This document shows positions 1-8,095 of a stretch of DNA of 36,898 nucleotides, piece by piece. The stretch lies in assembly GCA_014728175.1 (NCBI GenBank), contig WJMA01000032.1, positions 1-36,898 on the forward strand. Direction: 5' to 3'. Under the pieces are notes generated by a model. That model did no database searches and had not been told where the DNA came from. It saw only the letters and a list, made by a program, of their open reading frames with translations. Position 1 is the first letter of the stretch. Each line of letters opens with the position of its first letter. Source of the stretch: Candidatus Fermentibacterota bacterium. GTDB taxonomy: Bacteria; Fermentibacterota; Fermentibacteria; Fermentibacterales; JCC-6. A program made the translations under genes and the position numbers.

Positions 1-783
1 ACGGTAAGAATAGACCTGAAGGGCGTCCCTGGAGAAGGTGTAGAGGCCAAGGACGTAGCGCTGGCCCTGCTGGACAGGTTCGGCAGCAACACGCTGTTGG
101 GCAAGGCAGTAGAAGTTTACGGGCCCTGGGTGCAGAAGGCCACCCTGGAGGAATGCATCACCCTTTCCAGCATGGCCACCGAGATGGGAGCGATAATACT
201 CCTGGTGCCTCCCAACGGAAACGTGCTGGAGTACTGCGGGATGGCCCGCGAGGAAGCGGTGTACGCCGACCCCGACGCCGCTTACCGGTCGAGGTACAGC
301 GTGGACATCGACGGTCTGCAGCCTCTGGTGGCGGCCCCGTTCAGCCCGTCCAACGTCAGTAGCATCTCGGAGCTGGCGGAGGTCGGTGTGGATACGGTGT
401 TCGTCGGTTCCTGTACCAACGGGACCTACGCCGATCTCAGGCTGGCCGCGGAGCTGCTCAGGGGAAGGAGGATCGCCCAGGGGGTCACCCTCAAGGTCGT
501 TCCCGCCACCAGGAAGGTCTGGTCGAGGTTGCTGGAGGAAGGGCTGATCGCGGACATATTCCGGGCCGGAGGGATAGTGAGCAACGCCGGATGCGGCGGA
601 TGCGCGTCCGGCCAGATAGGCATGACCGGCGCCGGCGAGGTTCAGGTCAGCACGTCCAACCGGAATTTCAAGGGTAAGCAGGGAATGGGTAAGACCTATC
701 TGGCAGGGGTGGGAACGGCCGTGGCCTCCGCCCTGGTCGGGAGGATAAGCTCCGTTCACGATCTGAAGGAGGTGGCCGAATGA
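1..783 (+). CDS. leuC: 3-isopropylmalate dehydratase / homoaconitase large subunit, 5'-truncated by the window edge
   Basis: The frame is open from base 1, so this is the C-terminal 260 residues of a longer protein; the TTG at 97 is internal and not a start. It belongs to the aconitase superfamily large subunits, which hold a [4Fe-4S] cluster and isomerise 2-isopropylmalate (leucine pathway) or homocitrate. Two cluster-ligand regions are visible: FVGSCTNG, and NAGCGGCASG with its paired cysteines. The downstream STSNRNFKGKQG stretch is typical of the family. The small subunit follows at once with an ATGA overlap (780-783), so the two chains are probably co-translated. The short, split-subunit architecture fits the LeuC/HacA-like branch rather than one-chain aconitase. 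Substrate choice between isopropylmalate, homoaconitate and methylmalate cannot be settled from this fragment; about 160 N-terminal residues are missing compared with family members of about 420. Confidence 0.88.
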   Translation, partial: TVRIDLKGVPGEGVEAKDVALALLDRFGSNTLLGKAVEVYGPWVQKATLEECITLSSMATEMGAIILLVPPNGNVLEYCGMAREEAVYADPDAAYRSRYSVDIDGLQPLVAAPFSPSNVSSISELAEVGVDTVFVGSCTNGTYADLRLAAELLRGRRIAQGVTLKVVPATRKVWSRLLEEGLIADIFRAGGIVSNAGCGGCASGQIGMTGAGEVQVSTSNRNFKGKQGMGKTYLAGVGTAVASALVGRISSVHDLKEVAE

Positions 784-1301
784 TTCGGGAGACGCTGCTT
801 TCGGGACGGTTGTGGGTGCTGCAGTCCGACGGCCGGCTTCTGGACGACATCGATACGGACATGATCTACCACAACGAGCATCTGGCGGTGACCGAGGTGT
901 CGGAGATGGGAAAGCATGCCCTGGGCAACCTGGAGGGCTACCGGGATTTCGCAGAAAAGGTGGAGCGCGGAGATATGGTTCTGGCCGGAAAGAATTTCGG
1001 CGCGGGAAGCTCCAGGCAGCACGCGGTGGACTGCTTCATCTCGCTGGGGGTGCAGGCGGTTCTGGCCAGGTCTTTCGGGGCGATATACAAGAGAAACGCC
1101 ATAAACAGCGGCTTTCCGGTGATGGAGGTCCCCGAAGCGACCGCTGACACCTTCGAGCATCTCAACGAGGTGGAAGTGGATCTGAAACGGGGCCTGGTGA
1201 GCTGTGGCGACACCACGCTCGGGGGCGTTCCCCTCAGTGAGGTGGCAATGGACATATACCGCGCGGGGGGGTTGTTCGAGTACGCCGAGCGTATGTCCTG
1301 A
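780..1301 (+). CDS. leuD: 3-isopropylmalate dehydratase / homoaconitase small subunit
   Basis: A 173-residue small (swivel) subunit of the two-subunit isopropylmalate dehydratase type, which supplies substrate-binding residues to the iron-sulfur large subunit just upstream. The family hallmarks are in order: DDIDTDMIYHNEHL near residue 25, LAGKNFGAGSSRQHA near residue 70 (the GSSR substrate loop), and ARSFGAIYKRNAINSG near residue 100. Length matches archaeal-type LeuD/HacB (about 165), not the roughly 200-residue proteobacterial form. The start is fixed by the ATGA overlap with the large subunit. The stop codon abuts the stop of the convergent gene at 1302 with no bases between them, so no separate terminator fits in the junction. 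The substrate is inferred only; the pair could act in leucine, lysine or a related 2-oxoacid elongation pathway. Confidence 0.87.
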   Translation: MIRETLLSGRLWVLQSDGRLLDDIDTDMIYHNEHLAVTEVSEMGKHALGNLEGYRDFAEKVERGDMVLAGKNFGAGSSRQHAVDCFISLGVQAVLARSFGAIYKRNAINSGFPVMEVPEATADTFEHLNEVEVDLKRGLVSCGDTTLGGVPLSEVAMDIYRAGGLFEYAERMS

Positions 1302-1997
1302 TCAGTCCAGCATTGCCTGGGACGCCGTGTTCAGGGAGGAGAAACCCATCCTTACCACCAACATATCTCCGGGCTCTTCACCCCTGCAGATGCCCAGCAT
1401 CAGCATAGGGTCGCCATCCTCTCCGGGAAGCATCATGAAGCTTTGGGGATCCAGCGAGTAGCCCTTCGACCACAGCCAGTCTGAGACCCTGGAGGGATCC
1501 GGGCAGCCCAGGCTCTCCCCCAGCCTGTGGTAGAAAAGGCTGTCCATCTGCACCACGTCCTCCAGCTCCAGGGTCGTTCCATCGTAAAGCCAGGTTCTCA
1601 GAGCCTCGAACCGGGTGGTATCTCCCCCGGCGCGGCTGGAGGTGACCACTTCCAGCAACCCGCAGAGGTAGCTCCCGGTGGCCGAGACGATGGACACCTC
1701 CCTGGCCTCGTAGAGATAGTTGCGCCCGGATCGACGTGCCGCCGCGACCATCTTGGAGGGAGGGTCGGATATCCACACGATAGTGTCCCTCCGCCTGCCC
1801 AGCATGGATACGATTCTGGACGTGCGGTAGTCCAGGTACAGCGAAGCCTCCCTGACCAGAGTGTCCGTCGGCTCCACCAGAAGGATCCGGCCGTCGTCCA
1901 GCTGCAGGCTGTCGGTAAGGTCCCATCCGGGATCGGGGAGCAGAGCGAGAGGTAGCAGGACCGACGCCACCCACAATGCCCCGGTAGCCATAACCAT
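1302..1997 (-). CDS. Secreted or membrane-anchored protein of unknown function
   Basis: I do not recognise this 231-residue protein. It begins with a hydrophobic signal-peptide-like segment (MVMATGALWVASVLLPLALL), followed by a hydrophilic body rich in acidic residues and serine with no catalytic motif that I can name. Two starts are possible, ATG at 1997 or ATG at 1991; the GGGGTAGG upstream is better spaced for the second. A much longer reading of this frame running back to 2279 is antisense-free but overlaps radC, and its extra N-terminus looks like out-of-frame coding, so I reject it. It is the third gene of a minus-strand run after the MscS-type channel and radC, 11 bases downstream of radC, and is likely co-transcribed. 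Export to the periplasm or outer surface is inferred from the N-terminus. Confidence 0.65.
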   Translation of the reverse strand: MVMATGALWVASVLLPLALLPDPGWDLTDSLQLDDGRILLVEPTDTLVREASLYLDYRTSRIVSMLGRRRDTIVWISDPPSKMVAAARRSGRNYLYEAREVSIVSATGSYLCGLLEVVTSSRAGGDTTRFEALRTWLYDGTTLELEDVVQMDSLFYHRLGESLGCPDPSRVSDWLWSKGYSLDPQSFMMLPGEDGDPMLMLGICRGEEPGDMLVVRMGFSSLNTASQAMLD

Positions 1998-2008
1998 CCT
2001 ACCCCGCC

Positions 2009-2686
2009 CTATACGGGCATGAGGCCCTCTTCGCTCAGGCTGAGGGATCCCTCCTCGGTTACGATCAGATGGTCGAGAACCTGGAAGTCGAGGCTTTTGC
2101 CCAGAGCGGCCAGCTTCCTGGTCAGCTCGAGGTCCTTGCCGCTGGGCGCCAGCCGCCCTCCGGGGTGGTTGTGTACCAGGATGACGGCCGTCGCTCCGGT
2201 GGAGACCACCTTCTCCACCAGGTTCCGGGGGGACACCGAGGCCTGGTTGACGGTTCCGAAGTCCACCACGCTTTCGCACAGGAGTCTGTTGCTGCTGTCC
2301 AGCATCAGCGCCACCAGCCTCTCTCGCCTCTGCGAGCCCATGCTGTGGCGGAGGTACTCCCTGACCGTGTCCGGGCTTTGAAGCACCTTTAGATTCTCCG
2401 AGGGTCTCATGGAGCGGGCCGCCATGTGTCTTACCATGCTCAGCAGAACCGCGGCCGCCGGGCCCACTCCCTTCTGTCCCTGGAGCATTTCCGGCGACTG
2501 CTTTAAAACCTGGCCCAGTGAGCCGAACCGTTCTATAAGATTAACAGCCAAGGGTTTGGTATCTTTCCTGGGTATGACGAAACTCATAAGCAGCTCCAGC
2601 GCCTCCCGGTCGGAGAAGCCCTCCAGCCCGGCTCGCACGTATCTCTCCCTCAGTCTCTTCCTGTGCCCCGAAGAGGTGGAGGTCAT
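2009..2686 (-). CDS. radC: RadC family JAB/MPN-domain protein
   Basis: A 225-residue RadC-type protein. The N-terminal part (SGHRKRLRERYVRAG, then SDREALELLMSF) and a helix-hairpin-helix-like GQKGVGPAAA segment near residue 85 precede the JAB1/MPN metalloprotease-fold domain. The metal-site signature is visible as VHNHPGG followed by SGKD (H-x-H-P, then S-x-x-D) near residues 175-190. RadC was named for a DNA-repair phenotype, but its biochemical role is still unclear, so only the family is assigned. The start is placed at the ATG that overlaps the stop of the upstream channel gene (ATGA, 2683-2686); this gives the usual RadC length. Longer readings to 2788 would overlap the channel gene and add a non-homologous leader. 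Confidence 0.92.
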   Translation of the reverse strand: MTSTSSGHRKRLRERYVRAGLEGFSDREALELLMSFVIPRKDTKPLAVNLIERFGSLGQVLKQSPEMLQGQKGVGPAAAVLLSMVRHMAARSMRPSENLKVLQSPDTVREYLRHSMGSQRRERLVALMLDSSNRLLCESVVDFGTVNQASVSPRNLVEKVVSTGATAVILVHNHPGGRLAPSGKDLELTRKLAALGKSLDFQVLDHLIVTEEGSLSLSEEGLMPV

Positions 2687-3738
2687 TTTTCCATGTACAC
2701 GCTGGTGGAGGGAAAGGCGAAGCTCAGTCCCAGAGACTCCACTATTCGCATGATGTCCAGGTTGATCTCCTGCACCATGTTCAGCCATTCGTTGTAATCC
2801 ACGGTCTTGAGGAAGAACTTGAGCTCGATGTCCAGCGAGGATGCGGAGAATGTGGTGAAGTTGACCACCATCCAGGAGTCGTCTACGTTCTCGTTCTGCC
2901 TCAGCATCTCCCCGAGCTTGGCCAGGAGCTGTTCCATCTTCTTGGGAGTAGTGTCGTAGGTAACCCCAATGGTTACGTCGGAACGCCTCATGTCCCGTAG
3001 AGACCAGTTGTCTATAACCGAGGATACCAGCTGCTTGTTGGGAATGGTGATCAGGGTTTTGCCCAGGGTGCGGATCCGGGTGGATCGGACCCCTATTTCC
3101 TCCACCGTTCCCAACACGTCGCCCACCTTCACGAAGTCGCCGACCATCATGGGACGATCCATGAACAGGGTGACGGAGGCGAAGACTCCCGAGAGGGTGT
3201 CTTGCGCGGCCAGGGCCACCGCTATCCCGCCTATCCCCAGACCGGCGACGATGCCGGTGACCGGGTAACCGAGTATCTGCATGTAGAAGATGATCGCCAG
3301 GACCGCTACCAGGATCTTGGCCATCTTCCCCAGCACCGGAAGAAGCTGGTCGTCCAGCTGGGACTCGGTCTTGTCGGTCAGATAGCTCAGGGTCTCAGCG
3401 GCGGCGTCTATCACCTTGAACAGGAGCCAGGACACCCCGATCGTGGCCAGGAGTATAAGGACGTCGTTGGCTACGTTGGTGGCCCGGGCGGACAGATGGA
3501 GGACGGCTACCGCCGTCAGGGCAGCGACGACAAGAATCAGGAAACCTATCGGTCTGGAGACGTCTCTGAGAAGCACGGAGATAAACCCGGTCCTTCGGCC
3601 GGGCTTTCCCCGGAGCAGCCTTCGAACAAGCGTGCCTACCAGGTAACCCAGGAATAGAAGAAGGGCCGCGGCGATCCCTCTTCCGACCGGAAAACCATCC
3701 AGTGAAAAATCCAACAGCGCGTTCGGGTCCAGGACCAT
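2683..3738 (-). CDS. MscS family small-conductance mechanosensitive channel
   Basis: A 351-residue integral membrane protein. Hydrophobic segments lie near residues 17-37, 60-82, 92-108 and 135-155. They are followed by the MscS pore helix (VAGLGIGGIAVALAAQDTL, glycine/alanine-packed) near residue 165 and the cytosolic beta domain (MDRPMMVGDFVKVGDVLGTV, then GVRSTRIRTL and TIPNKQLVSSVIDNWS). MscS channels open under membrane tension to release solutes after osmotic downshock. Length and five predicted segments place it among the medium-size YnaI/YbdG-like relatives rather than minimal MscS. The start ATG has GGAGG about 8 bases upstream. It heads a minus-strand operon with radC (ATGA overlap) and the unknown gene at 1302-1997. 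Confidence 0.92.
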   Translation of the reverse strand: MVLDPNALLDFSLDGFPVGRGIAAALLLFLGYLVGTLVRRLLRGKPGRRTGFISVLLRDVSRPIGFLILVVAALTAVAVLHLSARATNVANDVLILLATIGVSWLLFKVIDAAAETLSYLTDKTESQLDDQLLPVLGKMAKILVAVLAIIFYMQILGYPVTGIVAGLGIGGIAVALAAQDTLSGVFASVTLFMDRPMMVGDFVKVGDVLGTVEEIGVRSTRIRTLGKTLITIPNKQLVSSVIDNWSLRDMRRSDVTIGVTYDTTPKKMEQLLAKLGEMLRQNENVDDSWMVVNFTTFSASSLDIELKFFLKTVDYNEWLNMVQEINLDIMRIVESLGLSFAFPSTSVYMEK

Positions 3739-3880
3739 GAGCGAACCTCCATGGAGTGGGCATTGTCAGGCCAGCACCATTAACAGGTTTTCCAAAGAAG
3801 TCAACCAAGAACAGCTCATCGTTGACGAGGGGTAGGATTGCGTTTCATTCATTAAGTCCCTGGAACGGAGACGATGCACG
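3739..3880. promoter_or_regulatory. Divergent intergenic region with two TTGAC hexamers
   Basis: This 142-base gap separates the divergent mscS-like and signal peptidase genes and must carry start signals for both. On the minus strand TTGACT (3799-3804) is followed after 16 bases by TAATGG. On the plus strand TTGACG lies at 3822-3827, but the downstream -10 position is poor. The -35-like hexamers are therefore convincing and the -10 boxes are not. No terminator or other structure was seen. Confidence 0.25.
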
Positions 3881-4615
3881 ATGAAAGCCTACCGGATCAA
3901 GGAATGGGTTCTTCAGATAGGCCTGGCTCTTATCATATTCTTCGGGTTCCTTCGTCCCTACGTGGTCGAGGCCTTTCGAATCCCCACTTCCAGCATGGAG
4001 CGCACCCTGCTGGTGGGAGACCATCTGCTGGTCCTCAAGGTGGAGGAGGGCCAGTTCATTCCCTGGACCGACAAGCTCCAACCACTTCTCCACGGTTTCA
4101 GGGGCGATTCCCTGGGTTTGCTCATGCCGGCGGCGAACTCCATAAAGATCGGAGACATCTACGTGTTCAGGTTTCCCCTGGACAACGACAGAGATTTTAT
4201 AAAGAGAGTGGTGGCCCTGGCCGAAGACACGATTTTCGTTAGAAGGGACACCCTTTTCGTGAACGGTAAGCCCCTGGAGGGACTGCGGACGGCTCACCAG
4301 GATCAGCTGCATCCGAATATAATCGACCACGCCTGGCCGGAATGCCTACCCAGGCTCAGGGGAAGAGTGGCCGGGCTGAACTATGCCGAGCTGGCCCGGG
4401 ATTGCGTTGTCCTGGAATCCGGGCAGGTCGGCTACGTGGTGCCGGAGCATCACATCTTCATGATGGGCGACAACAGGGACCATTCCAACGACAGCCGGAT
4501 ATTCGGCCCGTTGAACACCGACCTGGTCAAGGGAAAGGCCCTGTTGATCTACTGGTCGTGGGACCCGGGCAGCGGATTCCCCAAGTTCGACAGAGTTGCC
4601 AGGCTGGTGAGATAG
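3881..4615 (+). CDS. lepB: Signal peptidase I (S26A)
   Basis: A 244-residue type I signal peptidase, which removes signal peptides from exported proteins on the outer face of the inner membrane. One N-terminal membrane segment (residues about 10-27) is followed by box B, RIPTSSMERTL, with the catalytic serine at about residue 38. The general-base lysine is in DFIKRVVAL at about residue 108, and box E is GDNRDHSNDSR near residue 196. The Ser/Lys dyad is that of the bacterial enzyme, in contrast with the second S26-type protein at 26941-27345, which has histidine. Some 50 residues of non-conserved sequence lie between the catalytic serine and lysine boxes, a modest enlargement. The start at 3881 has GGAG about ten bases upstream. 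An unknown gene follows after 24 bases. Confidence 0.93.
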   Translation: MKAYRIKEWVLQIGLALIIFFGFLRPYVVEAFRIPTSSMERTLLVGDHLLVLKVEEGQFIPWTDKLQPLLHGFRGDSLGLLMPAANSIKIGDIYVFRFPLDNDRDFIKRVVALAEDTIFVRRDTLFVNGKPLEGLRTAHQDQLHPNIIDHAWPECLPRLRGRVAGLNYAELARDCVVLESGQVGYVVPEHHIFMMGDNRDHSNDSRIFGPLNTDLVKGKALLIYWSWDPGSGFPKFDRVARLVR

Positions 4616-4639
4616 TTGCCCGTAGCGGCGTTTTAGGGG

Positions 4640-5584
4640 GTGACGGAGATCAGGCTTCCCTTCAAGAGAACCTTCCTGGAAGGTGTTCCGCTCAGGTTCG
4701 TCAACCTGACCGAGCTGTCCAGAGGGACGCTCGACAGCAGGGACCTGGCGGAGGACGGATACTGGAAGGTAGCGTCGGAAGAGCCCGTGGCTTACCTCAT
4801 GCTGCGTGACGGCCGCCCCTACAGGATCATCGGTCACGAGTCCCCCGACCTGGGAAGCTTCGTAAGGTTTCTCACCAAGGACAGCAGGGAGCTGTGCCTT
4901 ACCTTCAGGTTCGTGGATAAGGGTTGCCTGCCCTGTCTTCTGCGGATCTGGACCGAGGAGCCGGTCCTCAGAGACCTCAAGCAGTCGGCCAACGATACGA
5001 TGGAGCTGCTGCGCTCGCTCAAGAAGTCGAAGGAATCGGGCCTGCTGCAGCTGAGATGGGAGGAGAACCTGGGGCTGGTGCCCGTTTCCTCCGGAAAGAT
5101 ATCCAAGGGTTTCCTTCCCGGCAGAACCGTCCAGGGCAGAGATTTGCTTAACTTCCTGAGCAAGGAGCTTCCCGCGGAGGCGACGGGCGACTTCTATCCG
5201 GGCAAGATTACCGCCCTTTCTCCGGTGGGTGTGGCCGAGGTGTCGTTGCTGGTAAGCTCGTTCAACAATTGGCTGGAAGCTTTACGCCCGACCTGGCCGG
5301 AGTGCGACGACATAACCCAGGAGCTTTTCCGGAAGCTCTGTGATCAGGAAAAATGCATGCAAGCCTTCAAGTTCTACATGGAGGACGGGCTGTTTCTGAA
5401 GAAGCCGCTGGAGCAGACGGACACGCTTCCCGGCGTCCTGACCACTCTGATAAAGGGCATTGCCGAGCACCATGCCTCCGAGGAGACGTGCATCAAGGTC
5501 TTCGGGTCGGCCAACAGAGAGAACAAGATGGCTCTGGCCTCGGCCGGACTTAACGAAATAGTAGGCAAGCCCAAGGCGATGTAG
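4640..5584 (+). CDS. Conserved-looking soluble protein of unknown function
   Basis: A 314-residue protein that I cannot place in a family. It starts with GTG at 4640, preceded by TAGGGG, 24 bases after the signal peptidase stop, so co-transcription is likely. No signal peptide or membrane segment is visible. The first half contains repeated short hydrophobic/charged segments (YWKVASEEPVAYLMLRDGRPYRIIG, then LCLTFRFVDKGCLPCLLRIW, here split for reading). The middle has a lysine/serine-rich linker around residues 125-140, and the C-terminal third is predominantly helical in composition. The CLPC pair near residues 94-97 (TTRCLPCLL context) could bind metal or form a disulphide, but this is speculation. 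The gene is convergent with ktrA, with one base between the two stop codons. Confidence 0.6.
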   Translation: MTEIRLPFKRTFLEGVPLRFVNLTELSRGTLDSRDLAEDGYWKVASEEPVAYLMLRDGRPYRIIGHESPDLGSFVRFLTKDSRELCLTFRFVDKGCLPCLLRIWTEEPVLRDLKQSANDTMELLRSLKKSKESGLLQLRWEENLGLVPVSSGKISKGFLPGRTVQGRDLLNFLSKELPAEATGDFYPGKITALSPVGVAEVSLLVSSFNNWLEALRPTWPECDDITQELFRKLCDQEKCMQAFKFYMEDGLFLKKPLEQTDTLPGVLTTLIKGIAEHHASEETCIKVFGSANRENKMALASAGLNEIVGKPKAM

Positions 5585-5585
5585 C

Positions 5586-6272
5586 TTATTCTCTCTCCGC
5601 CAAATACCTCTCTATGTCCGCCTGGGTTCCCAATACGAACAGATGGTCGCTGGCCTGTATCTCGTCGTCGGGCAGGGGCACTCTGTACACCCTCCTGCCC
5701 TCCGCGGTAAGCCTGCCTATGTAGGCCACGTTGAGCCCCCAGGCCCGGCGAAACTCCAGATCCCGGAGGGTCTTGTTGTACTCCGCCGAGGAGGGGCGGA
5801 TGTGGGCGAAGTCTATGCCTCCCACCAGAGGAACGTAGGACTCTACGCCCCGGAAGGTTATGGAGCGGGCCTCCCGCTCGCCCTGGGTGCGCTCCGGGGT
5901 GTAGACCCTGTCCGCCCCGGAGGCCTTCAGTATACGTGCCTCCCTCTCCGTCGTGGCCCGGCTGTTGACCGGAAGGCCCATGTCCTTGAGGATCCGGGTT
6001 ACCATCACGTTGGCCCCGAAGTCCTCCCCTATCGCCACCACGACCAGGTCCATGTCCGCGACCCCGTGGGCCTCCAGAAGCTTCTCGTCGGTGCAGTTGA
6101 AAGCCACCGCGTGGGAGACCTTGTCACTTATCTCCTGGACGATCCTGTCGTCCATGTCCACGGCCAGGACCTCGGCTCCCTGCTTGGCGAGCTCGGTGGC
6201 CAGGCTGAAGCCGAACGACCCCAGGCCTATGACCGCGAACTTCTGGGGCTTCTTCTTCGAAGAGTTGCTCAA
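5586..6272 (-). CDS. ktrA: Potassium uptake regulatory subunit, TrkA/KtrA family
   Basis: A 228-residue cytosolic RCK protein that gates a Ktr/Trk potassium transporter in response to nucleotide binding. The Rossmann RCK_N half has the dinucleotide loop VIGLGSFGFSLA (residues about 14-25), the acidic end of beta-2 in VLAVDMDD, and ATTEREARILKASGADRV near residue 105. The C-terminal RCK_C half covers roughly residues 140-225 (SLVGGIDFAHI region to DHLFVLGTQADIERYL). The length matches KtrA (about 220), not the doubled TrkA (about 460). It lies 7 bases downstream of the ktrB-like gene in the same direction, which is the usual two-gene arrangement. Potassium versus sodium coupling cannot be read from this subunit. 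Confidence 0.93.
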   Translation of the reverse strand: MSNSSKKKPQKFAVIGLGSFGFSLATELAKQGAEVLAVDMDDRIVQEISDKVSHAVAFNCTDEKLLEAHGVADMDLVVVAIGEDFGANVMVTRILKDMGLPVNSRATTEREARILKASGADRVYTPERTQGEREARSITFRGVESYVPLVGGIDFAHIRPSSAEYNKTLRDLEFRRAWGLNVAYIGRLTAEGRRVYRVPLPDDEIQASDHLFVLGTQADIERYLAERE

Positions 6273-6279
6273 GGTAAAG

Positions 6280-8010
6280 TCATCCTATCGTGATTCTGGC
6301 CTCTGGGTATCTGTACTTAAGCTTCTGCCACCTGCCGGTGGCGGTGGCTATGGTGGCGGGGCCTATACGCCCCAGGAACATGGTGAAGATGATGATCAGT
6401 CGGCCCAGATGAGTCAATTCCGGGGTAACCCCGGTGGACAGGCCCACCGTTCCGAACGCGCTCATGGTCTCGAATATGAAATCCAACGGTCCGCGCTGTC
6501 CCGACGCCAGCGAGGCCCGCTCGGTGTACAGGATAAGCACGGAGGAAAAGGCGAACAGCAGGACGCCCAGCACTATGACCACGGCGGCCCGCTGGAAGTC
6601 GTAGGAGGGTATCCGCCTGCTCCACAGCTCGGGCTGCGGGCGGTGCCGGAGCAGGGAGCGGAACCCGACGAACATGAGGCCCACCGTGCTGGTCTTAACT
6701 CCTCCTCCCGTTCCTCCCGGTGAGGCTCCCACGAACATAAGGATTACGAACAGCCACTTGACCGCACCGGACAGGGAGGCGGTGGGTACGGTGTTGAACC
6801 CGGCGGTCCTGGGCGTAACCGCCTCCAGGAAAGCGTTGGATACTTTCTGGGTGAAGGTCATGCCCGCCAGAGTGTTGTTCCATTCGAGGACCAGGAAGAC
6901 CACCAGCGCCAGGCCTATGAGAACGGCGGTGAGTATGATTACGAATCTGGCCTGAAGAGGAAGCCTTTCGGACCGACCGGTCTTGATCCTTCCCACCAGC
7001 CTGGCCGCGGTGACCGTGAGGACCACGAAACCCAGACCGCCTAGAACTATCAGCGAGCCTACGATGAAGCAGGTGGCCGGTGAGGTCTGGTAGAACTCCA
7101 GGTTGGTCGTGTTTAAGCTGAAACCGGCGTTGCAGAACGAGGAGACGCTGTGGAATATGGAGTGCCAAAGCACCTTTACGAAGGTCCAGGTGGGCCGCAG
7201 GGTGCGCCATATGGTAACCAGGATGAAGGCTCCTATGGCCTCTATGGTAAGGGTCCAGCCGATAATGGAGGCCAGAACCTTCCTCAGGTCGCTTACGAAC
7301 TCGCTGTCCACGACCCTGGTGAAGGAGACGTTTTCCCTCAAACCCACCCTGTGGCCCAGGAACAGGGCGAAGAAGGCCACGAAGGTCATCAGGCCCAGGC
7401 CACCGATCTGGATCATGGTGAGGATGATCACCTGGCCGAAGGTGGTGAAAGCGCCGCCGGTATCCAGAACTATGAGCCCGGTTACGCAGGTGGCGGACGT
7501 GGAGGTGAAGAAGGCGTCGAGAAACCCTATCGGGGAGGTGGTGGCCCCCGGCATCGACAAAAGAATGGTGCCGATGATAATGACGATTCCCAGGGTCACC
7601 GCCAGTATCGCCGGAGGGGGGAAGGTGTTGATCACCCATGAGCCCAGATGGGAGAGGAAGAGGCGAAAGCCGATCAGGGAAAGGTACCCCACCGATACGG
7701 AGAACACCAGACTACCCAGGCTGGAGACGGGTATCGTTCCCAGGGCGGCCAGCAGGAGCAGAAGCGCGGTGAGCAGCGCGAACACACCCGTGAAGAACGT
7801 GGTCCAGCGGTCCATGGACAGCACCTCCAAGAAAGAGGCGTCCTTGGAGGGAAGCATTAGCAGGACCGCGTAGGCGAACCCTATCACCACCAGCGCCACG
7901 TCCAGCGCGGGCCAGGGAAGCTCGAAGCCAAACCTGACAGCCAGAAGGGCCAGCAGCGCTACGGCCGCCTTGAACGTCGTTATGGGCATTTTCCGTACGT
8001 GGCTTCGCAT
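6280..8010 (-). CDS. ktrB: Potassium transporter membrane subunit, TrkH/KtrB family
   Basis: A 576-residue polytopic membrane protein of the SKT superfamily. Four pore-loop repeats, each with a filter glycine, can be seen: TSATCVTGLIVLDTG, SSFCNAGFSLN, TPRTAGFNTV and SAFGTVGLSTG. Together they make a potassium-selective pore gated by the KtrA-like subunit downstream. The protein is longer than B. subtilis KtrB (about 445) because of roughly 130 extra N-terminal residues holding three or four additional hydrophobic segments, reminiscent of TrkH-like or KtrB proteins with added N-terminal helices. The ATG at 8010 is preferred over one at 8043: GGAAGG precedes it at a fair distance, and the proposed promoter lies over the longer start, which would leave that start outside the transcript. 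Confidence 0.92.
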   Translation of the reverse strand: MRSHVRKMPITTFKAAVALLALLAVRFGFELPWPALDVALVVIGFAYAVLLMLPSKDASFLEVLSMDRWTTFFTGVFALLTALLLLLAALGTIPVSSLGSLVFSVSVGYLSLIGFRLFLSHLGSWVINTFPPPAILAVTLGIVIIIGTILLSMPGATTSPIGFLDAFFTSTSATCVTGLIVLDTGGAFTTFGQVIILTMIQIGGLGLMTFVAFFALFLGHRVGLRENVSFTRVVDSEFVSDLRKVLASIIGWTLTIEAIGAFILVTIWRTLRPTWTFVKVLWHSIFHSVSSFCNAGFSLNTTNLEFYQTSPATCFIVGSLIVLGGLGFVVLTVTAARLVGRIKTGRSERLPLQARFVIILTAVLIGLALVVFLVLEWNNTLAGMTFTQKVSNAFLEAVTPRTAGFNTVPTASLSGAVKWLFVILMFVGASPGGTGGGVKTSTVGLMFVGFRSLLRHRPQPELWSRRIPSYDFQRAAVVIVLGVLLFAFSSVLILYTERASLASGQRGPLDFIFETMSAFGTVGLSTGVTPELTHLGRLIIIFTMFLGRIGPATIATATGRWQKLKYRYPEARITIG

Positions 8011-8041
8011 ACCACCATACCTTCCGAACCAGATTTGGAGC

Positions 8042-8069
8042 ATATTAACATGCAGGTTCTGAAGGTCAA
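8042..8069 (-). promoter_or_regulatory. Sigma-70-like promoter for the ktrB-ktrA operon
   Basis: On the minus strand TTGACC (8064-8069) is followed after 16 bases by TAATAT (8042-8047). The predicted transcript would begin near 8035 and leave a leader of about 25 bases before the ATG at 8010, which supports that start. A similar TTGACC/TAATAT pair occurs at 30189-30218, so the two may reflect the local housekeeping consensus. Confidence 0.5.
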
Positions 8070-8095
8070 GACGTGTCGATTCGAAGGATGGTAGA

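Noticed and set aside
1302-2279. Longer reading of the unknown secreted protein
   Set aside because: It overlaps radC and would bury the hydrophobic signal segment in the interior; starts at 1997 or 1991 are preferable.
4640-5584. Hsp33-type chaperone assignment for the unknown protein
   Set aside because: The size is similar and a CxxC is present, but the C-terminal CxC...CxxC zinc centre of Hsp33 is absent and the CxxC is in the first third.
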